From positions 1 through 64,000 of the forward strand of contig CAYMHU010000002.1 of assembly GCA_964390335.1 (NCBI GenBank): a stretch of DNA of 64,000 nt, in the 5' to 3' direction. A program made the translations under genes and the position numbers. Source of the DNA: Granulosicoccus sp964390335. GTDB lineage: Bacteria > Pseudomonadota > Gammaproteobacteria > Granulosicoccales > Granulosicoccaceae. Within the stretch, counting starts at the first letter, position 1. Each line of letters opens with the position of its first letter. Positions 32,973-40,791 of the stretch are shown here, one piece after another. The notes beneath the pieces are model-generated. The model had not been told where the DNA came from, did not search any database, and saw nothing but the letters and a program-made list of their open reading frames with translations.

Positions 32973-34319
32973 TTATGAGCCCAGACTGGATTTTACGTTG
33001 TGCCGCGAATCGTATACTTCACCGATACTGGCTTTTAGAATATCAAAACCTTGTTCAAGCGTGTCTTTCTCAATGGTTAGCGGAGCCAGGAATTTAACTA
33101 CCTGACCGTCTGCACCGGCTGTTTCGGCAATCAGGCCATTATTGAAACAACGTTCGCAAACAGCAGAAGCGAGTTCACCAGACCCTAATTCTAAACCGCG
33201 AAGCATGCCGCGACCTCGCATGCTAATACCTTCGAATTCGTTCGCGATGGACTGCAGTGTGGATTCAGCAGCGACGCAGTTTGCTCGTAAGTTGGCTTTA
33301 AAGTCATCGTCCAGCCATAGTTTCAGTAGTTCATTTGCGGCAACGAACGCCAGCTGGTTGCCACGAAAGGTGCCGGTGTGTTCACCGGGCTGCCAGATAT
33401 CCAGTTTTGAGCCAATCAGGATGATGGATAGAGGGAGGCCGCCGCCGATCGATTTAGACACGCACACAATATCGGGAGTTAGATTGGCTTCCTCAAAACT
33501 GAAGAAGTCTCCGGTACGGCCATTACCTGACTGAATATCATCGACAATTAACGCAATATTGTAATCGTTACAGATGCTGCTGATTTCCTGCAACCAGCTG
33601 CTACTGGCTACGTTTATTCCGCCTTCGGCTTGCACGGTTTCAAGAATAATCGCTGCCGGTATGGGCAGGCCACTGCTACCATCTTCTAGCAACTTACGTA
33701 ACTGCAACGCAGTGTTGGCACCATCTCCGAAATAGTTATCAAACGGCAGAAAACTAACGTTACTACGCGAACCGTAGTGCTCGTCATGATAATACTGGTT
33801 GCCGGTTAGCGCCAAAGAACCCAAGCTGTGTCCGTGGTAAGCATTTGTAAAACTAATAATGTGCGAACGTTTTTTGGCTTTACGCGCAAGCTTAATTGCA
33901 GCTTCCACCGCATTGGTTCCGGTAGGGCCAGTGAACTGAATTCGATAATCAAGTTTACGTGGCTTTAAAATAACTGATTCTAAAGTTTCGAGGAATTCTA
34001 TTTTAGCTGTAGTGGCCAGATCAAGCCCGTGCATCAGCCCATCGTTATTTAAGTAATGGATTAGCGCTTCTTTTACACGTGGATTGTTGTGTCCATAATT
34101 CAACGTGCCAGCACCAGCAAAGAAATCAATAAACTCGCGTCCGTTAGCGTCTGTGACTTTTGCGTTTTTAGCAGTATGAAAAACAGCAGGAAAAGAACGA
34201 CTATAGCCGCGCACGTTTGATTCCAATCGGTAGATTGATTCAAATTGATTTGGGTCGTTAGACACTAGAGTGAATTCCTCATTATTGTTGTTGTCAATTG
34301 GCGTTTTAGTGTTAGCCAA
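32973..34319 (-). CDS. ectB: Diaminobutyrate--2-oxoglutarate aminotransferase
   Basis: This is a class III PLP aminotransferase of 448 residues that makes L-2,4-diaminobutyrate from aspartate semialdehyde and glutamate. Diagnostic blocks are FAGAGTLNYGHNNP, the phosphate-binding GPTGTNAVEAA (131-141), NAYHGHSLGSLALTGN, and the PLP Lys289 in VCVSKSIGGGLP. ectA and ectC (ectoine synthesis) are absent nearby, so this copy likely serves the adjacent adenylation-carrier protein, 39 bases downstream, or another diaminobutyrate user. EctB and Dat (siderophore or 1,3-diaminopropane type) cannot be told apart by eye. The symbol is therefore family-level. Confidence 0.88.
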   Translation of the reverse strand: MANTKTPIDNNNNEEFTLVSNDPNQFESIYRLESNVRGYSRSFPAVFHTAKNAKVTDANGREFIDFFAGAGTLNYGHNNPRVKEALIHYLNNDGLMHGLDLATTAKIEFLETLESVILKPRKLDYRIQFTGPTGTNAVEAAIKLARKAKKRSHIISFTNAYHGHSLGSLALTGNQYYHDEHYGSRSNVSFLPFDNYFGDGANTALQLRKLLEDGSSGLPIPAAIILETVQAEGGINVASSSWLQEISSICNDYNIALIVDDIQSGNGRTGDFFSFEEANLTPDIVCVSKSIGGGLPLSIILIGSKLDIWQPGEHTGTFRGNQLAFVAANELLKLWLDDDFKANLRANCVAAESTLQSIANEFEGISMRGRGMLRGLELGSGELASAVCERCFNNGLIAETAGADGQVVKFLAPLTIEKDTLEQGFDILKASIGEVYDSRHNVKSSLGS

Positions 34320-34487
34320 TTTAATGCTACCGGCGTTGATACAAACCTGATTCTCACCCGTTATAACTGCCGCAGTAACAGAACCTGACTACGCAGTGGT
34401 TAGCTTTGAAGCGAGAGCGGCCACATCAGAGAATGATCGGCACATTGCGAGACCATCTTTATCGCATCGGGTAACGGCAGCATACCG

Positions 34488-35897
34488 CTATTTCGAACGG
34501 AAACTGTGAAGCTTGTCAAATACCCAAACTCGCAGCGTCATGTTTAGCGACAGCATCAGCAAAACGTACACTATTCCGGCTACAGCACTGCCAAAAAGCA
34601 GGTTAAAAATAGTGATATTTGTGTCGACTAGGGAACCTAAATAATATGCCGGTATGGCACAGATCAGAGCCTGGGCAGTGGTGCGCCAGGGTACGGCAAC
34701 AGGCAGCGTTTTTGACGCGTCATAATAAACCCCTATAGATCTGATGCACATGGCGATAAACGTGGCCATAGCTGCAGCAATGAGCCCATAGCGCGGTATC
34801 GCAACTAAATTCAACATCATATTGATAACAAAAGCAATGACCGTCCACTTAACCAGCAATACGGTTCGTTTATCAATAAATACGCCCGCTGCGGCAATAC
34901 TGATTGCACCTACCAACATATAACCCGCTGCAAACCAGGGAATAACTATTAAACCATCGCGGTATTTCTCGCCAGCTAAGAACAACACCAGCTGAGGGGC
35001 CGCAACACAGAACACCGCAAACACACCCACCGCAACAGCAACGTATAAATTAAACGCGCCATTCAAAAATTCAATGGTTTTTTCCCGTCCGCTTTCTTCG
35101 TACAGCTTGACGTAATGGGGCACAATTGCACTTTGCAAAGCCAATATCAGAACCCATTCCAAATACATACATATATTCACGGCTGCGGCGTACTGGCCTA
35201 ATGGCTCGCCGCCTAAATAGGCTTGAATGACATACCGATCACCGGTTTCTAGCAGCACCGCCGTGAGTTCACCCATCATAGCAGGAGCGCCGAATGCAAC
35301 CAACGGAGCAAGCGTTGCATATTGAAGTCTGGGACTAATCTCGGTCAGGTAATGACGGCAGTGATAGAAAATGACGACTAAGAAAATAAGTTCACTGATG
35401 ATTATCAGAATTAAGGCCCTTTCGGAACTCAGGCCAATCGTGATGACTATCGCTACAAGGCAAACTAATCGAAAGAATTTTTCCGACACAGTGATGGTCG
35501 ATAAGATGCCGCTTTGTTGATCAGCCTGCAGTAAATTTGCGAGCAAACTATGCGCAATTTTTATCGGAACCAGGGCCGTGCCAATTAGAAACAGCCGTTT
35601 ATAGGGTAGAGCAGAGTCATTAATCAGCGGAACAACGAAATGCGCGTATAACAACCATAGAACCGCGCCGATCATCGCTAACACACAAACTGCACCAGCT
35701 ACATTATTGAGTAAGTGTTTTAACGCCTCCGAACCTTGTGTTTTGGCTTCGCTGTAAAAACGAAGCATAGAACTTTGCAAGCCCAACTTGGCGAACGACA
35801 CGAAAATGGTGACTGTTGCAGTCACCAAACCAAGCAGCCCATATTCCTCCACGCTCAAGGACCTGGTGAGCAGCGGGAAACTGACTAATCCCAACAT
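34488..35897 (-). CDS. Oligosaccharide flippase family membrane protein (Wzx/MATE-like)
   Basis: This is an integral membrane protein of at least 469 residues with about 12-14 helices, of the polysaccharide-transport family that flips lipid-linked glycans. Family blocks include FPLLTRSLSVEEYGLLGL and LGLQSSMLRFYSEAKTQG. The first conventional start is the ATG at 35897. However, the reading frame stays open upstream to a stop at 35979-35981 and encodes typical flippase N-terminal residues (HFRNYLSAGLLGS), with no ATG, GTG or TTG. A rarer start, such as CTG at 35954 with agaga upstream, is plausible. It lies between the DegT-type gene and the diaminobutyrate aminotransferase, suggesting a glycan-export locus. 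Confidence 0.87.
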   Translation of the reverse strand: MLGLVSFPLLTRSLSVEEYGLLGLVTATVTIFVSFAKLGLQSSMLRFYSEAKTQGSEALKHLLNNVAGAVCVLAMIGAVLWLLYAHFVVPLINDSALPYKRLFLIGTALVPIKIAHSLLANLLQADQQSGILSTITVSEKFFRLVCLVAIVITIGLSSERALILIIISELIFLVVIFYHCRHYLTEISPRLQYATLAPLVAFGAPAMMGELTAVLLETGDRYVIQAYLGGEPLGQYAAAVNICMYLEWVLILALQSAIVPHYVKLYEESGREKTIEFLNGAFNLYVAVAVGVFAVFCVAAPQLVLFLAGEKYRDGLIVIPWFAAGYMLVGAISIAAAGVFIDKRTVLLVKWTVIAFVINMMLNLVAIPRYGLIAAAMATFIAMCIRSIGVYYDASKTLPVAVPWRTTAQALICAIPAYYLGSLVDTNITIFNLLFGSAVAGIVYVLLMLSLNMTLRVWVFDKLHSFRSK

Positions 35898-35982
35898 GGA
35901 ACCGAGCAGGCCGGCTGACAGGTAGTTTCTAAAATGTCTGATTACGGGTAACAGAAGGGTATCTCTACTTTTAACAGATTAG

Positions 35983-37227
35983 TTATTGCTCTAGAACGGC
36001 GTTGATACGATCTGCCATTCGTCGTATTTGTATACGATCAAGTTTTTGATGCACGGGCAACGCAACAATACTTTGTTTCATTTTTCTAGCTACCGGAAAC
36101 TGCTCCCAATCGATAGCGCTGTGCATGTGTTGCCACCAATTAAACGACTCAATATCAGCTAACTTGAGGGCTTCCACTATTTCGGGGGGGTTGTTAACTA
36201 ACAGAGGGAAATATAAAGGGCAGCACTCATCAGGCAGTTGCTTGAACAGCGGATTAGCGTGCGTATTGTGATGACTGTTAGTAAGCTCGTTTAACCAGCA
36301 TTGATAGTTATCACGCCGCTGCCTGACAACATCTTGGGCGCGTACCCGGTGTAATAGCGTTTGCATACTTTGGGACATACCAACGTTATAAATCGGTGTT
36401 GCAGCGTCACCTTCGGCATCCGCCGTTAGCCAGATGGCGTTTTTAAAAACCCCCACGCGCTTTAACACTTTGACGACAACAGCCGGGACGCACCAAAAGC
36501 CTATATTCAGTAGTCTGGGCACGTTGTTAACACCGTGGGTTTTATCGCTTCGGTAAAACTGCTGAATGGAGTACAACGCCCGCTGTAACCATGGTAATAA
36601 ATCCGGTTTCGTCGGCACAGGCACAGCTGAATTACCGGATGCAGGATTGTTCGTAATAAAAAGTCCGCCTTCGGTTAAGGGTAAACTTTTGCGCGGGCTG
36701 AAAATAGCGTGAGTGCCATAGCTACCCAATGGTTTATTGTTGTGCGAACTGTAGAGGCTATGCGCACAATCTTCTATTAACGCAATATTGGCATCAAAGC
36801 ATAGCTGCTTGATGCGTAAAATATCGCGCTGCGCAAACCCGAAATAATGGGTAATCAGAACCGCTTTTATATCGAATCGCTGAGCAATCAATTGTGCAAT
36901 TCGCTGAGTGTCAACGTTTAGCTGCTGATCGACATCATAAAAAAGTAACTCACATGCAAGTTGCTCAAACGGGCCAATTTCAGCGCCACAGCAATAAGCG
37001 GGCAGCAGTACAACGTCTGCGTGACTTAAGCCGAGACTCTGCGTGGCTTGATACAGCGCAGCACTGCCATTGTAAGTATAGGTGAGCTGGGTTTCCGGCA
37101 GCGTCATAGGAAATGCACTTGCCGTGCTTGCACCCAGGCCCAACATGCTGCTAAACCACTCCCGGGGCGATACTGCCGGTGTCATGCTGATATGGGTTCC
37201 GCGGAAGTAGTATTTCAGTGCGTTCAA
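35983..37227 (-). CDS. DegT/DnrJ/EryC1-type PLP aminotransferase
   Basis: This is a 414-residue sugar-aminotransferase-fold protein. Blocks are TYTYNGSAALYQATQSLGL, VVLLPAYCCGAEIGPFE, ALIEDCAHSLYSS and the PLP Lys180 in FSPRKSLPLTEGGLF. Members usually transaminate nucleotide-linked keto-sugars; divergent ones act on other substrates. The N-terminal extension (about 40 residues) and the sequence around the Lys differ from standard WecE or PglE enzymes, so the substrate is unknown. It starts the minus-strand unit with the flippase, whose frame opens within a few bases of its stop. Confidence 0.82.
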   Translation of the reverse strand: MNALKYYFRGTHISMTPAVSPREWFSSMLGLGASTASAFPMTLPETQLTYTYNGSAALYQATQSLGLSHADVVLLPAYCCGAEIGPFEQLACELLFYDVDQQLNVDTQRIAQLIAQRFDIKAVLITHYFGFAQRDILRIKQLCFDANIALIEDCAHSLYSSHNNKPLGSYGTHAIFSPRKSLPLTEGGLFITNNPASGNSAVPVPTKPDLLPWLQRALYSIQQFYRSDKTHGVNNVPRLLNIGFWCVPAVVVKVLKRVGVFKNAIWLTADAEGDAATPIYNVGMSQSMQTLLHRVRAQDVVRQRRDNYQCWLNELTNSHHNTHANPLFKQLPDECCPLYFPLLVNNPPEIVEALKLADIESFNWWQHMHSAIDWEQFPVARKMKQSIVALPVHQKLDRIQIRRMADRINAVLEQ

Positions 37228-37382
37228 TCGGCTAGAGCTGTCTGGAAACAGTAAAGGCTGAATAATAGCTCATCCCCAAACCGAATGGCGTGCTGAATGT
37301 ACATCAATGTGAACGGGTAATCGAATGGAGGGTTCGAAACAAGCGCTTGCCAATCTAATCGTCCGATATAACCGTCAAAAGA

Positions 37383-37590
37383 TTATCCAGGCACCCGGAT
37401 TCTACTGGGTGTTTCCCGGGGTGCGTTTCGGATAGCGATTGTGGTAACGCCCACCAAGGTTAACAAGCCACCGACAATGATATTCCATGTTATTTGATCA
37501 TTAAAAATCAGGATGCTGAAAATAATCGCAAATACAACAGCGGACCAAAGTCGGCCGTACCAATTTTACCTGCTATGTAATTTAAACCCC
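37383..37590 (-). pseudogene. Decayed EamA/DMT-family transporter fragment
   Basis: On the minus strand a frame ending at 37383 encodes FNDQITWNIIVGGLLTLVG, then VTTIAIRNAPRETPS and a stop. This is the usual last helix of a DMT transporter (flge-x-iG-x-lI-x-G pattern). Just upstream it continues as AVVFAIIFSIL, but extending it needs a frameshift near 37545 to reach GKIGTADFG. No start or first nine helices remain. The remaining bases, 37228-37382 and 37591-37669, show nothing I can assign. Confidence 0.6.
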
Positions 37591-37669
37591 ATGCTGCATT
37601 AATGAGAACAAGAAGAAGTAGATGAGTTGCACGCACTCGGTGAAATGATCGATGTAATTGGTTGTCGCT

Positions 37670-38527
37670 TTAATCCAGCGCAATACGCAAACCGTCTTTG
37701 CCGACAGTAACAGGACCAGCCCAGTGAGTTGCCACTGCATCTATCCAATCGCTTTCGCTACAGGCTGGGTCGTCGGCAGGTACAAGGTGATTAAGCACCA
37801 GTTGACCAATGTCGGCTTCAGCCGCTATTCGACCTACATCTTCAGCCATCGTATGACTGGCCAATAGATGTGCTCGTAAACCCGGTGCACTTTTTAAGCG
37901 CTCTACTAATGCATCGATGCCTTTACCCAGCATAGCTTCATGTACCAGCACAGTTGCCCTTTTGGCGAATTGCGCCAGCGGCGGAAAATAGCAAGTATCG
38001 GCAGAGAACACGACATTGTGTGCGTTAGATGAGAATCGCAACGCAAAGCAATCGGTCACGGGTGGGTGCTCGACTCGCAGCGCGTCCACATCAACTCCGC
38101 TAATGGTCGCGACATGACCTTCGCCGTACACCTTGATCTTAATCATTTGATCGAGCGATTGACGCTTGTCGTCTATTGTGCGAATGCCATGATCGAAAGA
38201 CATTGCCGCTAGAAAATGCGTCCAATAGTTTTCTATACCCGGTGGACCGTACACGGTTAGCGGCTCTACAAGATCTGTTGTCCAGGCGGTGTAAATCAAA
38301 GGCCCTAAATCCAGCAAATGGTCCGAATGTAGGTGCGTAATAAATATTGCATCCAATGTGCTTAATGGAATGTCTGCCTCTACCAGAGAACGAGCTGCAC
38401 CGAAACCACAATCAATGAGTATGGTATTGCCGTTTAATCTTAGAAAAGATGAGCTGGGTGATGGGCTGCCCTTGCGTAAAGAGGGTCCACCTTTTGTACC
38501 CAGCAGGATTAACTCGTCATTCATCAT
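37670..38527 (-). CDS. MBL-fold metallo-hydrolase (RNase Z/arylsulfatase-like branch)
   Basis: This is a 285-residue metallo-beta-lactamase-fold enzyme. The zinc motif HLHSDH is at residues 65-70, with further ligands likely in VVFSADTCYFPP and LLASHTMAEDVG. The opening LGTKGGPSLRKGSPSPSSSF is typical of a clade annotated as RNase Z-like hydrolases found in catabolic operons. Its ATG shares one base with the stop codon of the aminotransferase upstream (TAATG), so the two are translationally coupled. It may hydrolyse a lactone, ester or amide in the amine pathway; that is inference. Confidence 0.85.
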   Translation of the reverse strand: MMNDELILLGTKGGPSLRKGSPSPSSSFLRLNGNTILIDCGFGAARSLVEADIPLSTLDAIFITHLHSDHLLDLGPLIYTAWTTDLVEPLTVYGPPGIENYWTHFLAAMSFDHGIRTIDDKRQSLDQMIKIKVYGEGHVATISGVDVDALRVEHPPVTDCFALRFSSNAHNVVFSADTCYFPPLAQFAKRATVLVHEAMLGKGIDALVERLKSAPGLRAHLLASHTMAEDVGRIAAEADIGQLVLNHLVPADDPACSESDWIDAVATHWAGPVTVGKDGLRIALD

Positions 38528-39885
38528 TACAGCGGGTTGCTTGCCATGGCCGCATCAAGGGCCGCTATAATTTTGGCTGTTTCATCTTGCGATATGATCA
38601 GTGGCGGTGACAAGATGATATTAGGCCCGGATACTCTGATCATGACGCCATTGGCGTAGGTGTCATTATATATTGCGCCTGCAATGGTCTTTTCAGGCGC
38701 TGCTTTGGTTGCACGGTTCGATGTCAGCTCAATAGCGGTCATTAATCCGTGTCCGCCACGTACATCGCCGATAATTTCGTGTTTATTTGCCAATGATTGC
38801 AAGCCTTCATACAATTGCTTGCCGCGGGCCGCCGCGTTTTCATTGACGGCCAGTCTTTGTGTTTCGTTGACGCAAGCCACTGCCGCAGCCGCGCCAACCG
38901 GATGGCCAGAGTAAGTGTAGCCTGAACCGATTGCGCCGGCACCAGATGTATCGTTCTCGAATACTTCAGCGACTTGTGCATTTAGCATTACGGCGCCAAA
39001 CGGAAAGTATCCGTTAGTAATCGCTTTCGCGGTACACATCATATCGGGCTGCACATTCCATAGGCGTGAGCCCGACCATGCACCGGTACGACCATAGGCC
39101 GTAATAACCTCATCCGCAATCAGTAAGATGCCATGTTTATCGCAAATTTCACGCACGGCGGGCATGAACGATTTGTGCGGTGGAATAACGCCACCAGCGC
39201 CTAGAATGGGCTCCATAATAAAGGCTGCAATGGTATCCCCACCTTGGAACGCAATTTCATCTTCAAGCGCCGCAACACAATGTGCTGCCAGTTTTTCTGG
39301 GTTGGTTTCGTTAAACGGATTGCGGTACGGGTAGGGTGCAGGGATGTGGAAACACCCAGGCATTAATGGTTCATATTGCGTTCGAAAATTTGCGTTTCCG
39401 TTAATTGAAGCGCCACCTGTGTGCGTGCCGTGATAGCCCTTTTTTAAACTTATATACTTAAAGCGACCAGGTTCGCCTCGCACTTTGTGGTACTGTCGCG
39501 CTAATCGAAGCGCAATTTCAATGCTGTCTGAACCACCCGACGTAAAGAAAGATCGCACCATGCCTTCAGGTTTAAAGAAATCGCGCAGCATTTCACTGAG
39601 TTCAATGACCTTATCATTGGTCGTGCCACGGAATATTGAGTAATAAGGCAACTCATTTAACTGATCGTTTATAGCTTGTTTTACGACATCACATGAGTAG
39701 CCAAGATTCACATTCCACAATCCCCCGACAGCATCAACCAATTCAGCTCCATCCATATCCCTGATCATGCATCCTTCACCGCTTGTGATGATAGCGGGTG
39801 GTTTTGCCTTCATTTCTGCCGGATGCGCCATGGGATGCCACAGGTGCTCAGCATTATGGGCTTTGAGAAAGTTGGAATCTCGCAT
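38527..39885 (-). CDS. Class III (omega) aminotransferase
   Basis: This is a 452-residue PLP enzyme of the omega-amine or omega-amino acid:pyruvate transaminase group. Motifs are FTSGGSDSIEIALRLARQ (114-131), ISLKKGYHGTHTGG, LIADEVITAYGRTG (255-268) and the PLP Lys287 in CTAKAITNGYFP. Members transfer the amino group of putrescine, beta-alanine, taurine or aromatic amines to pyruvate, giving an aldehyde. It lies in a minus-strand unit with the IclR regulator (start 40681) and the MBL hydrolase. It is divergent from an aldehyde dehydrogenase that could take its product. The substrate is not readable. Confidence 0.88.
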   Translation of the reverse strand: MRDSNFLKAHNAEHLWHPMAHPAEMKAKPPAIITSGEGCMIRDMDGAELVDAVGGLWNVNLGYSCDVVKQAINDQLNELPYYSIFRGTTNDKVIELSEMLRDFFKPEGMVRSFFTSGGSDSIEIALRLARQYHKVRGEPGRFKYISLKKGYHGTHTGGASINGNANFRTQYEPLMPGCFHIPAPYPYRNPFNETNPEKLAAHCVAALEDEIAFQGGDTIAAFIMEPILGAGGVIPPHKSFMPAVREICDKHGILLIADEVITAYGRTGAWSGSRLWNVQPDMMCTAKAITNGYFPFGAVMLNAQVAEVFENDTSGAGAIGSGYTYSGHPVGAAAAVACVNETQRLAVNENAAARGKQLYEGLQSLANKHEIIGDVRGGHGLMTAIELTSNRATKAAPEKTIAGAIYNDTYANGVMIRVSGPNIILSPPLIISQDETAKIIAALDAAMASNPL

Positions 39886-39889
39886 ATCG

Positions 39890-40681
39890 TTAGTTCTCTA
39901 ATTGTTTCGCCCAAATGGTGGCGATATCAGGTTGGATTTGTCCGCCGATGTCGTGACTAAGTTGTTGCCCGGCGGTGATCAATGCTCTAGTGCATTTTGC
40001 TGTAAGTGTTGCGTCCATGCGCGACGCGGGTGTTGCTATTGCGATTGTGCCCATAGTCTCACCGTCTGGACCAAAAAAAGGTGCCGCATAAGATACAACC
40101 TCCGACTCATACGATTGGTTGACAGATGCGACACCGCTGGTACGTGCTTTCTCCATGAGTGCTCGCACAGCACTTATGTCAGTGGCTGTGGTTTCGGTAT
40201 AACGCTGAAGCTGATCGGATAACACGCTTTCTACAAAGGCTTCACTGCTGAATGCAAGCATGGCAATACCCGAAGATGTTGCGTGATATGGAAGAATCTC
40301 CGCTTCATCGAAACTAACTCGCGTGCCATGAGAGCCCGCATCTTTTGAATAAATTGCACTCATACCTTTTTTTTCTGGCAACGCCGCATGAGTCAGTTCT
40401 TGAACATTATTTGAAATTCTATCGATATAGGACTGCACGGTCTTTACTAACGGTACTGTTTTTTCTCGAACAATGGCCAACCGGATTATGGCTGGCCCCA
40501 ACCGATAAGCTCGTGTTGCGTGATGTTGTTCGAGGTATCCGCAATTACGCAAGGCGGTTAAATGTCGATGTAACGTTCCCTTATCAACGCCAGTTAGCAC
40601 CTTAAATTCGCTGAGACCGATTTCGGGGTGTGCGGCAGAGAAGTGCTCCAACAGTCCCAGCGCTTTCTCAATCGTCGACAT
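39890..40681 (-). CDS. IclR-family transcriptional regulator
   Basis: This is a 263-residue IclR-type regulator. The N-terminal winged helix-turn-helix (about 1-65) includes VDKGTLHRHLTALRNCGYL, and the effector-binding GAF-like domain fills about 80-255 (AAPFFGPDGETMGTIAIATP). IclR proteins control aromatic and amine catabolic operons. It is placed divergently from the ALDH-TctBAC-P450 operon, 110 bases away, and upstream of the aminotransferase, so it probably controls both directions. Confidence 0.92.
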   Translation of the reverse strand: MSTIEKALGLLEHFSAAHPEIGLSEFKVLTGVDKGTLHRHLTALRNCGYLEQHHATRAYRLGPAIIRLAIVREKTVPLVKTVQSYIDRISNNVQELTHAALPEKKGMSAIYSKDAGSHGTRVSFDEAEILPYHATSSGIAMLAFSSEAFVESVLSDQLQRYTETTATDISAVRALMEKARTSGVASVNQSYESEVVSYAAPFFGPDGETMGTIAIATPASRMDATLTAKCTRALITAGQQLSHDIGGQIQPDIATIWAKQLEN

Positions 40682-40709
40682 GCAGTCATAACCTCCTGTG
40701 ACTTAATTC

Positions 40710-40738
40710 TTGACAAGCAAAGTTTTGTTCGTCAGTAT
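40710..40738 (+). promoter_or_regulatory. Possible promoter of the ALDH/TctBAC operon
   Basis: A perfect TTGACA (40710-40715) is followed after 17 bases by CAGTAT, a poor -10. It lies about 55-80 bases before the GTG start at 40792, inside the divergent region shared with the IclR gene, which is the expected IclR binding place. Confidence 0.3.
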
Positions 40739-40791
40739 CACAATATGACACGATGGTACACTATTTGAACCGACCTTAGCGGAGAAAATGC

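Noticed and set aside
32973..34319. Ectoine biosynthesis locus
   Set aside because: EctB alone is not enough; no ectA (acetyltransferase) or ectC (ectoine synthase) is encoded nearby, and the neighbours are an NRPS-like protein and a flippase.
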